In this document: positions 1 through 11,106 of the stretch, one piece after another
Layout: the number at the start of each line of letters is the position of its first letter
Position numbering within the stretch: the first letter of the stretch is position 1
Assembly (NCBI GenBank): GCA_026260175.1
Contig: JAKCWW010000544.1
Coordinates: forward strand, 8,932 to 72,931
Source of the DNA: Reticulitermes lucifugus
Lineage: Eukaryota > Arthropoda > Insecta > Blattodea > Rhinotermitidae
Reading direction: 5' to 3'
Length of the DNA stretch: 64,000 nucleotides
Notes under the pieces: model-generated
What the model was told of the DNA's origin: nothing
Database searches by the model: none
Seen by the model: the letters and a program-made list of their open reading frames with translations, nothing else
Program-made: the position numbers and the translations under genes

Positions 1-133
1 GGTCTCTGCGACGGGCTGGTCCCTCGTCCAGAGGAGTCCTACCGACTGTGGTGAGTCTCAAATGTGTGACCATGTAATCTCGACGAAACGAGGAGGCCCA
101 GGCCCATATAAGGCTGTCGAGCCATAAAAAAAA
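1..133 (+). repeat. SINE-like 3' portion, cut by window edge
   Basis: These bases are clearly more GC-rich than the DNA that follows and end in an uninterrupted run of A after a block reading AGGCCCAGGCCCATATAAGG. A GC-rich body with an A tail is the expected layout of a retroposed short element in plus orientation. The GGCC..GGCC..GGCTGT wording near the end resembles SINE tails I remember from insects, but I cannot name the family. No tRNA-type promoter is visible because the 5' part lies outside the window. Confidence 0.45.
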
Positions 134-1595
134 AGTATGAAAGTAAAATCTAAAAGTCTACAGTACATTCCTGTATTAAAAACAATGTTTCTCTCTATCA
201 CTGAAAAAGGAACAGTAATATTTTAGGCAAACCTTCCGCAGGATTAAGAAAATTAATTGTTGGTGCCCTATTGCTTTTAAGGTTTTAGACATTTGCTTAG
301 AATGCTCACATAAAATGCAGCTAAAAATTCAAAATATTATACCTTGTCGCAAAGATATGTGGCTACTTGCTTAAATGTTTAACATTGTATCCGGTGCTTT
401 GTATATTGATACATTTTTGACATAAAACTGCAAAATGAAACTTCCACTTCATGCACATAATATATTTTGAAAATAAAAACATTTTTTTGAAGCCTTATCA
501 CAGGAGCAGTTCGCCCTAGTTTGTGAACAGAAGAAACACATCTTCGTTTTACTTATTCGGCCTCAGTGAATGCTTTTCTGATGCATTGGTAAAAAGAAAA
601 GAGAATATTATACACATAACCAGTTGGTCTCAACAGCATTTTTCTTCCAGGTAAAGGGATTGAGGAAGGATTCCCTCAGAAGAACATGTTTATACCATTT
701 GCCGCAGCTGAACGTGTGACTGGCAGAACATTTAAGGGAGAGAGCTCCTTCTTTCTCTCTGCTCGTAAAACTCATGAAATTTTATTGTCAATTTTCTTTA
801 TGGAGACCTTTTAACTTACGTAAGCACGATGCAGAAAAGTATATAGTCTGAAGCCCTATTAAATTATATAACAATCAAAATCCCTTCAATATTTTATTTT
901 AAAAGAGCGGAACCACAAGTCAACATTTAAACTTAGGGAAGTTGTTAGCTACGTTGCTCAAAATGCTATAGATCAAGCTTACAAAAACGTATTATATTCT
1001 CTGTAACATTGTAATTCATTGTTAAATTCTAAAAGAGGTCAAACCCTCTTAAAACTTGGGTTTAATTCATAATTCCAGTGGCAAAAACAGTGAAAATTAG
1101 GAAATCAGGTTCAGGTTTTCACATATTCTCCAAGATAATTATAATATAGGACAGAAGATCTGTACATTCTGCTCAGTATGAATATAGACACAATTTGTTG
1201 GTTTGATAAATATTGTAAGAAAACATGTAGCAAGGCGTTTCTTTGATATAACACAAATATTAAGAATATCTGTTTCCTTAATATCACATTTCTGAACATT
1301 TTAAAAATTATTGCGTAAAAATCTGTTCCTACGTGTTTTAATCACAATAAGTCTTTTTCAAACCCATGCTTTATTAAAATATTCTTAAGGAAGTAATACA
1401 TTTTGTTTTCTGATGAGCTAGGTTCATGCAGCAGAATTCTATTTCGGAAGCTGATAGTCGTTTCTTGTCCAGGAGTGGGACAGGTGGCGGGCGCTTTTAG
1501 ATGCAGTAATGAAACTTCGATTTCCATAAAATGTGGGAAATTTCTTGACTAGCTGAGGACGTGTTAGCTTCTCCAGAAGGACTCTGCTACATAGA
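134..1595. other. AT-rich DNA, no gene seen
   Basis: Only short open frames of about 60 codons occur here, with no recognisable protein wording, no repeats and no RNA promoter boxes. Confidence 0.6.
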
Positions 1596-1655
1596 ATTAG
1601 TTAGTCAGTTAGTTAGTTAGTTAGTCAGTCAGTTATTTATTTATTTAGTTACTTG
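1596..1655. repeat. Imperfect simple repeat (TTAG/TTAGTCAG/TTTA)
   Basis: A run of AGTT units with interspersed AGTC units passes into TTTA units. The mixture of units suggests an ageing microsatellite. Confidence 0.85.
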
Positions 1656-3071
1656 CTACTTTGGTTAAGAAGTTTCCCTTCTTAGGAAACCTAAAGTTGC
1701 TTTTCCGTGTTAACAAAAACCCGCCTCTAGTACCTATTAGGAGCCAGATGGAGCCAGTAAACATCCTCAAGTTCTATTCCTCTAATGTCTCGTTAAATAT
1801 TAAATTAGCCTTAACTAACCTCTTATGCAGAGAGTTTGGAAGTAAAACACAAAATATTTATTAAATTCGTACATCCCCCTCTATGTCTGCAAGTGACAGG
1901 TCCACAGCAATGCGACAGATATGGACAAACTTGGAGAGGTGTAGAAGATATACCCTAGTATCACCTAATATGCCATCTTTTTCCAATAAATATTTTTCCT
2001 TAAACACAGTAATTTTTTGAAGTCTGAAATAAATCTACGTTTCAATTACATAACCATCCAAATCCAACATAAGCGAAAATGAAGACCGTGCCCGTTAGAC
2101 GGACAAACCGTTTAAAGATTTATAGGTAAAAAAAATCGCTGCTTATTGTGGCCATAATAAGGAACGCACAAATGTAAAATGCGGGAAAATACACAACTTT
2201 TATCGTTACACCTTACTGTATATAGTGTCCACCAGGTTTTAATGGATTAGTTAACAAGACATATTCCTTCTATATCGACACCATGTCGTATAAAGACGAC
2301 TTAAAACCCACAGATCATTCCTTTACTGTAGTGATTAATTGAAGATGAGCCTAAACTGCGATAGGCTCAGTATGTTTAATACAAGAGCGTGAAGAATTTC
2401 GTTAGTTATGGAACTCAAATTTACGCACCGATTGGGTACACAGAAACGCCGCTTAGTCGGTCCTTAAGTTTTCACTTGTGTGATTAATTTAAGAAACCTT
2501 TCACGCACATTTAACTAATATCTGTAGCTCTATTAGGATCTGATCAGGCGTGTTGGAATATTTGTCGAATTTCTAGTAAAAGTCCATATCAAATTCTGTT
2601 AAAATTATAAACGCATTTTTCAATTAACACAATTCTTTAACTGCGATATTCCTGAAATCATATATTTAAAAACATAGTATAAAGGTTTCAGTTCCAGCAT
2701 TAACTTATTTATTTATTTGTTTATACTTGGTTTGTTGTGCATTCAAGATTCTTTACTTCTGTCATCTGATAATTATAATTTGACAACATTACCGAAAGGA
2801 ATTACTGTATATAAAACACTGTAGGTGCAGACGCAAGATTTGTATTTATGTACGGCCTCATAACAGGATGAGAGTGGAAAATTATTGAAGTCTATATAGC
2901 TAGTGCCTTACACAGGTAGGCTCTTTCACATGCTGATCCAGAGGTTACGTTGAGGACCCAGTGTATATGAAGGAGTTACCAGATCGAGGTGACAAAGGCC
3001 ATAAAGTAGTATAAAGGAAATCATCGCGTTAAGAGGTAACTTTATGTTATTTGTACCGTACACTTTTCTTG
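1656..3071. other. AT-rich DNA, no gene seen
   Basis: No open frame longer than about 70 codons and no recognisable domain, repeat or RNA feature. Confidence 0.6.
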
Positions 3072-3155
3072 ATTATATAAAATCATGATCCGACAAATGT
3101 ACACTCTTATTATTAATAAAGAGTGTACATTTGTCGGATCACGATTTTATATAAT
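3072..3155. repeat. Near-perfect inverted repeat, 36-bp arms
   Basis: The left arm (3072-3107) and right arm (3120-3155) are reverse complements over 36 bp with a single mismatch, around a 12-bp AT spacer. The arm outer ends read ATTATATAAAAT. The structure could fold as a long hairpin in RNA or a cruciform in DNA. I see no target-site duplication, no tRNA boxes and no coding content, so whether it is a tiny foldback element, a duplicated-inverted segment or a hairpin RNA locus is open. Confidence 0.95.
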
Positions 3156-4544
3156 GTAGAGGTAAACTGGAGGAGAGAGCTGGGAGAAGAGGCTTTAAAG
3201 ATTTTATTCCTTACAGCATTTACTGATGATCGACTGATGTGAATAATAGCCTTCTATGAGTTGGTTTTAATTTAGAACTCTACATTACTTTAGTCCTTTA
3301 AAGCCTAGTGGTTAGTAAACCTAGAGCCAGCTTTAGCACCAAAAATCAGGATTTTGTCCACATACAGAGTGTATACATGTTTCGTATAATTCTCACAAAA
3401 ACTGCGAATATATCCCTGTACGGCATTAACGGACTTGTCTTCTGAAGGAAGCTCACTGCACTAACTTTGACTCACATCATTTAATTAGACTTCTCGTCAA
3501 ACGTTTAACTAAACTAGGGCAAAACATTCTCAGATATAACGCTCCAAAATTTGCACAAATCAAAACTACAATAATTACGCAGAATTGCAAATGAACAGAG
3601 TAGACTCTACTGTCTAAATCTGAAGCCATAAATATCTAGCATTATCAGAAAATATATTCAGATATATTCCATTTAAAAGTAATATGACATGAATACCGCA
3701 TGGATTTTAAGCCACTGCCATGAGAAAACTTCGTTCTTGATGAAACAAGAGACCTAACAGAAATCTTATCACGTGTTGGCAATTTTATTGTCGGCACTGG
3801 CGTGTACAGGTATTGACAGATTTATGTATAATATTTCATTACGTGAGCTCAAACTGCCTCAACTCCCACTTGAGTTAGGATTATAGCTAAAATTGCGAGC
3901 CAAGTACTGAGGAGCTGCTATAATTTTTAGGACCTTATATTGCCACTTATTTCACCAAATATTTAAAATTGTCTTTCGAGAACACTCATTTAGCAGTCAT
4001 GGATGTTCAGTGGGTGTTTATCTTGAAGGCTAGGAATCTTTACAAGAGTATCATAAGCGTTGTTTTGAAGTCAATATTAACACCTGTTCACGGTAGAAAA
4101 GCAATCATCTCTAGTTTAGCTTTTACGTATTGAAAGCATGAAGATATGCATAGTATATCTATGCCACAAAAGTAACATTATAGAAACGTTTTGAAACAAT
4201 CTAGTTGCGCCGTGACAAAGAAATTCTTTCAGGCTCTATATTGCAAGAAGGCTGACAGAATGATATACAGGCCTACGTTTATACAGTATATGTGAATTAT
4301 ATGTATATGCAGGTAGGTATATGTAATGTATTATAGAACATTAAATATGCAAGACACAATAAATAACAAGGAATGAGGTTTGGGAGTAGCTGCGTAGCTG
4401 GAGATACTCGTATAATATTCTCACCGTAAAATACAACACTTTACGAAATGTTACACAAGGTCATGAATTTGGACAAATTATTTGGAAAAAATTAAGCCAC
4501 CAAGAATAGACACACGATGATAGCTAATAAAGCCTCGTTTATGT
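3156..4544. other. AT-rich DNA, no gene seen
   Basis: No recognisable coding, repeat or RNA feature found. Confidence 0.55.
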
Positions 4545-5155
4545 GACGAAGTCTAAAGTAACTTGACCAATAATATCAAATCAAAATTACAATCACAACA
4601 AAATGTAGCACATGTTAAATTCCGGAATCGTTGTTGTCTTTCGGTCTGCGGTCTTCTGCCTTCTTGTTTTCTACCTAAAATCTTGAAAATCAAAGTACAG
4701 AAAATTGTAATTTTACCTGTAGTTTTTTATGCATGCGTTCTTTTCTCTCACGCCTAAATAAAGTCTGTAGAGGGTGTCTGAGAACAGGATATAAAAAGAA
4801 AGGAAGAATGGTACTTTTCTCCTTCTACTCTTTGCCAATCATTATTGGTGGGATGTGGGGGGGTGTATGAATTGGGAAGGTAAAGAATGCTTACAGAATT
4901 TCAGTTGGAAATGTTGAAGAGCAGAGATCTCTTGAGACGGTTACGTCATAGATGAGAGGTAAAGTGAAATTAATGTGAGAAAATTAGGTTGTGTGGGTAT
5001 GGACTGAATAAATCTGACTGAAAATAGGGTTCCGCGGCAGGCTTTTGGGAGCACGGTAAAGAACTTTTGGTTTAAATGAAGGGGATGGGGAGTTCTTGAG
5101 TAGCTGAGAGACTATTAACTTGTCGGAAAAGACTTTACTCTATGGAATTAATCAC
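4545..5155 (+). pseudogene. Decayed LINE reverse transcriptase C-terminal part
   Basis: Non-LTR retrotransposon (LINE) remnant. In an intact element this region is the end of the reverse transcriptase, which copies the element RNA at the chromosomal target, plus the C-terminal tail. The frame at 4563-4757 contains KILKIKVQKIVILPVVF, matching the minus-strand copy at 6075-6783 (NLKLQIYNTIILPVVL). After a frame change the series RVSENRI is followed around 4955-5085 by VRKLGC, INLTEN and AFGSTVKN, which fits the family tail (V/LRE.G, INLAQ, A.V..V.N). It carries several stop codons and at least two frame shifts. A stop replaces a tryptophan-like position before INLT. The 5' part of the element is missing, as is usual for truncated LINE insertions. 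Clade is not assigned; RTE-, CR1- and Jockey-type families are all possible. Confidence 0.8.
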
Positions 5156-6074
5156 ATCGGTGAAGACACAGTCAGTTTAAGACGGGGTTACTTTTACTAC
5201 TACAAGAGTAATGCTGACTAACATGCAAAAAGACAAGACTGTGGTTATAAATTTCCCCATCTTGAAGAAGCCTTGCCAGCAATCCAGCTGCTCTGGCACC
5301 GCAACTGATTCAGCTGATAACAGAAGCTAGATGGAGCCAGACTGAAGAACGTCTGGTGAATCAGCATTGCTGGAAGCATGGAACTAGTTGTCATATACAT
5401 CCCTGTATGTAAATAAAAAGAGTGTGGGTTTTATTCATACAACGTAAGCAGAGATGGGTGACGCCAGCATTTCAGTCAACGTAGAACGGAGTTCTGAAAA
5501 GGATGGTGCAGCCAAATGGAAAACTCGAATTGATGAGTCTTAATGTCTGATCACGTTATAATTGGTATACGAGAGACAAACCCTTCTTTTCGACATGCAC
5601 CTCGCCTCGAACATGTGAAGACGAACGACTGTTTTGACTTTCTACCTGCAGCTGTATTCCTATCCAACACCCTCCGGTCAACGTTAACCAGCCACAAGCA
5701 CTAACACTAGCCGGTAGCGAAGTTTAACATGTGGTCGTTATTACCAGCATTCACAGGAGCAGAATGTATAGGCGACAGGGGAATATAGAGATGAAATGTA
5801 GAAGTTACCATTTATAGTCAGAACTCTGAACTCGCATATGCAGAAGCTTTCATATGCCATTTAGTGTTCAGAGGGACACCAATGCTTACAGCGAGTGCAG
5901 TCAACGTAGTTCCTGCGAAAAATATTCAAAAGGAGCAATGATGCCACGTGACCCGATACCATATCTTCAGCCGCGTTCCTACGACTGGCATATTTAATAA
6001 ATATTTGTCATTTGTGGGTAAATGTCACGTCGTGGGAACGGTGCACTTGTACAAATATTGGTCACTTTTTCGAT
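5156..6074. other. Between two LINE remnants, no gene seen
   Basis: Slightly less AT-rich than average. An AATAAA hexamer lies near 5410 without an associated reading frame. Short frames show no recognisable domain. Confidence 0.5.
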
Positions 6075-6783
6075 TCCAAGAGCTACACGGAGCAACGTTT
6101 TTCTCGAAAAGCCAGTCACTCCTCTGCTAATCCAGAAACTCCTTGCATTTTGTAAAACCCAAAGGCTCAGTACATTAATATTATCCTCCCATCTACGACT
6201 ATGTCTTCCAAGTGGTCTCCTTCACTCAGGCGTCCCCACCAAAAGCCTGTATACACCTCTCCCCTCGCCATTTGTGCAACATGCATCTCCCATCTCATTC
6301 TTATTTATTTGAAGACCAGAATAAGATTTGGTGGGGAGTACAGATCATAAATCTCCTCTTTATGTAGTATCAGCAATTCCCATGTTATTTAGTCCTTCTT
6401 AGGCCCAAATATCTTTCGCAACACCCTGTTCTCGAAAACGCTCAGCCTATAGTTTTCCATCAGGGTGACACAGCAAGTTTCACACCCATATAAAACCACA
6501 GGCAAAATTATAGTGTTGTATATTTGAAGTTTGAGATTTTTGGAAAAGAAAAGGGAAGGTAAAATGTTTTGGACGAAGCGGTAGTAGGTATTGCCAAAGT
6601 TCAATCTGCTCTTAATATTTTCATAAACACAATTTTTTATAGATGTTTCGAAATGTTTGAACTTTGCCACAATTTTTTTTTGTGATTTATTTCCTGCATT
6701 CCATTCAAGGGATATGAACATATACTTATTCTCAGCCTTTACTTCTAGACCCATCTTCTTACTAGAGACTAATAAAGCCTCTG
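6075..6783 (-). pseudogene. Decayed LINE reverse transcriptase C-terminal part
   Basis: Best-preserved of three remnants of one LINE family. On the minus strand an open frame from 6754 to 6389 (extendable in frame to about 6782, giving EALLVSSKKMGLEV) encodes 121 or more residues ending with the reverse transcriptase thumb region: NLKLQIYNTIILPVVLYGCE, then VFENRVLRKIFGPKKD. Past the stop the family wording continues in other frames: EEIYDLYSPPN, RMRW, RLLVGTPE, RRPLGRHSRRWEDNIN and finally FSRKTLLRVA near 6080-6120. It is 5' truncated and has a deletion after WEDNIN. The catalytic FADD-type box is upstream of the preserved part, so activity is not possible. It faces the plus-strand copy at 4545-5155. 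The clade is not assigned. Confidence 0.9.
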
Positions 6784-9700
6784 TTTTTGTTTACGTACAT
6801 GTGTATGTATGTAAATGTGACACAAGTCGAAAGAATCACCAATGTTTGTTTACTTGTATAATCGAGAGTCATTTTTGCGAGTATGAATGCTGGCCAGATA
6901 AACCAGACATTGCTCACATCATCACGCTTCAAAGGAATCTGATACCTGCATCATCATCGAGAAAAATTACTATATTTGCTCCTCTGAAACGTCGTTACAT
7001 ATGCATCACCAGATTACGTGACGTCACATACCAGAGGTTGCTTATTTTTATACCAACCGCCATCGGAACCTAAACGCTCATGACATTTAAAAGTCTAAAT
7101 AAACCACAACACTGCAATCCGCAGCAGCAATTTCAGAGCACAGCCTGGGATATAAGATAAGTAATCTGGCTCAGTACATGAAGCTCTCTTCCACCATGCA
7201 TTCAGCTTGGCTGGCATTTTCAAAAATCAGTGAGTAGGCATTGAGGTACGAGGTATACGACTATTGTAATGGCCGTTTCAGGCACATTGCCTTTTATTAC
7301 AGATTAAACACAGCCCTACATTAACATTACAGCACATAATGATGTGGAAATTGAGAAAGAGAAAGTATCATGTCCGATGTCATGTAATAATTCAAATGAC
7401 CTGCATTTTGTCATACTTATACACTTGTTGCTTTATATGTCAACGGTTACATAACATCATTTTTATTATAATTAATTTAAGGAAACGTCGCTTATTTAAG
7501 ACCTTAAACTTCGTTGTCGCTAGAAAGACCTAAATTGAACAGATATAAAACAGTAAAATATATCTGTGACTAACTAAGCTCCACGCCATGAAGACGTATA
7601 AAGAACTGGCAATACAAACACTGCAATGTGTGTGACCAGGTTAGTTAATTCCGCTGGAGAACTGGGGCGGCATTACTGAGAGGCTGTAGCTGTCTACATT
7701 GTAGCAGTATAGGAACTGTCGTTGTGCGTGTATTTTAAATAAATTAAGCATTATTTTGTATTTAATAAAAACAGAATAATTTCAAAGGTGAATGAATCGA
7801 ACTGACACATGACAGTTCTCACTAAATTGATCTCCGGCGATCAGCCGAATATTTGGCTTGAAACTAACTTCTCGGAGATCTGAATAAAGGTGACAAGTCA
7901 CAAGGCACTAGCATATACATAAACTCATCAATCTGATACGGAATATGCGTGATTGTATGTAGGCATATTCACCCGTGTGTCACAACTTTGCAATTGCTCA
8001 CCATATCGATCCTGATGAGGGGAGGACTGCACGTCTCTGATGTGTCGGTGCTAAGCCCATAATTTAAAAGACTGGTAGCCCAAGAAAAGTTTACTGAATC
8101 TGTTAAAAAGAAAGCTTCAAATCTTACATACGACAGTAACTGGTGGAACACTTGACTCTACGGCAAAGCGGCTCTCAGAATCAAAAATCTCGCAAGCATT
8201 TACTTGTATGATCCATTTAGTTTCGTATATCTAATAATCGTAGATTTCGGAATGCATTAAGATTTAAGGTTTAAAATAATAACTCATTTATTTGGAAAAG
8301 GACATACAAGTTTGAAATTCTTACCAGATATCATCATTATGTCTCACGTCACATTACTTTAGCTTTTATCCGCCAGTTCCTTAATCTACACACCAGTATG
8401 TAAACCTCGGACGTCATCATCATTACAAATTCCTTCATCACTCTTTGCGTGCTGCTCGCGCACCTTCTAAAGGAAAGAAGTTTAATTGTGTTTGTTCATT
8501 AACTCCGTCTTAACGGCATCACGAGCCAACGCCTTCCTTAAAATGTTTGCTGAGGAAGCGTGTGGTAGGGGCAGAACCAACTAAAGCATCCCGTCTGAAA
8601 GTAAATATTTAAAGAAAGAAATTTCTTTAATATCTTTCCTGACAATTGAGAATAAAGAAGCGGAAGACCTCTGTATATCAGCTTCCATCGGTATGCGAAA
8701 CGATAAATTACAAAGGCAGTAGCCTTCATAATTATATTGCATAAAAGGTACTGATAAAGTATTCTATAAAGTGTAAACGCGTTTTATGTTAAGAGCACGT
8801 CTCACAATGCAACGCGTCTCAATATGTCATTTTGCCCTCAGCAAGAAAAATTAAAAGGGTAGTGTTATTACAATACCGAAAGGCACTTCCATCTTCTTTC
8901 CTGAATTGGAGAGAAGTCAGTTCCTCCCTCTCTCCAGTTATATTTGTCCTTTCGTGCTCTAGGAACTTTTCTTGAATGTCTGCGAGGATTTTAAAATACT
9001 CGTACCTATTTCAGGACTTGTTGGTTAGCCGTTCCAAAGCACGCATGCTATGAACGGATCTCTGTAGAGTCTCACTGAATTATAAGTGCTTTAACGTTAG
9101 TTGAGGGGTTCAAGTTTAAATAATTATAATAAGTTAAAAAACTATACTTGATTCATTAAGCGTTTCTATAAAACAGTATACCAAAAACAATTTTTCGGGA
9201 AGTGCCTTTCAAGGTTATGAGGGGCAAAGTTATTTGTAGGAAATTATTTTAATTATCAATTTTTATAGATTCACTTTCTGCAATAAATTATAATCATCTC
9301 TTACTTTTCCCTGGCTCAAAATCATTGGCGAACCTTACCTTATACATTTTATTTCAATCATGCAAATATGAGAATAAATACAATTCTCGACCGTTTCGAC
9401 TTTTAACCATTTGAATTTTAGAAAGCGGGGAACAAAGGTTAAACGATTAGCTGCACACATTTAGCGTTGCAGATAATTTTTACGTTTTGCAATACATGAT
9501 AATTCCAATAATTGTTCCAAATTTTCTGCTGTGAATTATATGGATACTATGACACTTTTAAAAAAATAGATTTTTCTTTGAAGAACATTTGATTTGTACG
9601 CGTGATTTCAGGCTTCCGGCGTTATGTAAGTGAGATCTTCGCTCTTTCGTGATGTTACGCAGGGTTTCGGGATAACCTGCTTTTTCTGCTTTACCCTGGA

Positions 9701-10920
9701 AGATGGGACCGATAGGTTGTCCTCAAACGTAGATAACTCACTAGCAATCAATGCCACGTAACATCCCAGCACAGTGAAGATATCAAAGTCTGGGACATCT
9801 TATACATTAGCACTACCACGGATAATTCTGCTGAAACCAGCTTTTTTTGCAAGGTATTCATAAAATAGCAATTTTTATGCACTTGTATGAAACGTGTAAT
9901 GTAATGAAGAAAGCGTCAGAAACCTTCTGGTACCTTAGCAAAAGAGCTTCTGTGCATCTCGAAAAATTAAAAAATTGTCGTAACTCTATTACTTGCTTAG
10001 TAAGTTAGGGGGCACAAATATTTTATAGCCAAAATGGCAGTCAGTCTAGACAGCAACACATTACAAAATCCGAAAAATTCATGTGTAGGCGACAGAGGTA
10101 TTGTTCTAATGTCAAATATCCTTCAGGAGGAATCATAATTGTTCGGAGGCGATGATAAATGTGAATATCTCCTAGTGATTCTAATTCTAATGCAGCTACT
10201 TCAGCGAACGAAATGTGTACAATAAATTTCGAATTCTCAGTAAACCAGAAAGAGACTGCGGCAGGGGCACATCCGTCTGCGGACAGCAGAGCTTGCTCGG
10301 ATAGGACACGACATCGAAAAGACCCACGATATTTTTTCGGGAACGTTAAGAAGGGCTGCCTTCTGCTACATAACGTAGGCTATATCACTGTACTGTAGGT
10401 ACACCAGTAAGACCATTTTTAGACTAGTATAGTTAAGGCTTCAGTTCACCTAAACAATCTTCACTGAATTAATGATATCGAGAGGTCAGTTTCATTCTTC
10501 TTTCCTGCTGTGGAAATAAACAAAAATATAAAATTCTTTTTCAAAGCCTATGAGAATATATAGCTTCCTGTAGAAGAGAAGCTGCCAAGGCCAAGGTTAT
10601 GACACGTACAGCCCCTGGAAAATGAGAAGGATGTTGTTTACATTTCAAGCTAAATTGAAAATTTCCCCTGAAACGTTTTCACCGTCACACTCATAAGCTT
10701 AGTACGTACTTCCTACCTGTGTTGTTAAAAGCAATTAAGTCCCGTTTAATACATGCCCCTTAATTGCGTTTCGTAATTCATGGCTTCATACCCCCAGTGT
10801 TGCCATACACTTAACAAAATTTAGATTCAAGTTGTTCATCGTATTGGTGTACAAATCCAAATAAATGGACGATGTAAACACACAGAAATCACCTCAGCGT
10901 AATGCAGAAACTCCGAAAGT
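6784..10920. other. AT-rich DNA, no gene seen
   Basis: About 4 kb with only short open frames and no domain I recognise. Small nested inverted repeats occur at 7829-7881 (arms GATCTCCG / CGGAGATC around AGCCGAATATTTGGCT). No tRNA boxes or larger repeats seen. Confidence 0.55.
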
Positions 10921-11106
10921 GTGCTTCTATTTTCTACTGATATTACAAGCTTGTCTCAAAGCTCTCGTGTTCACACATACAGGGTGCTTCTATTTTCTAC
11001 TGATATTACAAGCTTGTCTCAAAGCTCTCGTGTTCACACATACAGGGTGCTTCTATTTTCAATTAATATTACAGGCTTTCTAGAAGCTTTGGTGTTCACA
11101 CATAAC
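10921..11106. repeat. Tandem repeat, 63-bp unit, three copies
   Basis: Units start at 10921, 10984 and 11047. The first two are identical over all 63 bp; the third (to about 11106) is clearly diverged in its middle. Because 63 is a multiple of three, open frames run through the array and give repeated peptide wording; these are by-products of the repeat and not evidence of a gene. Confidence 0.95.

Noticed and set aside
5395-5450. Retroelement-end-like segment with an AATAAA hexamer
   Set aside because: There is no second copy, no boundary repeat and no associated coding sequence in the window, so a family call is not justified.
6022-6312. 96-codon plus-strand frame
   Set aside because: Antisense to the LINE tail on the minus strand.
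6657-7073. 138-codon plus-strand frame
   Set aside because: Its first part is the opposite strand of the minus-strand LINE remnant and the remainder shows no recognisable domain.
8010-8060. Hammerhead ribozyme core starting CTGATGAG
   Set aside because: The matching GAAA core and flanking stems are absent.
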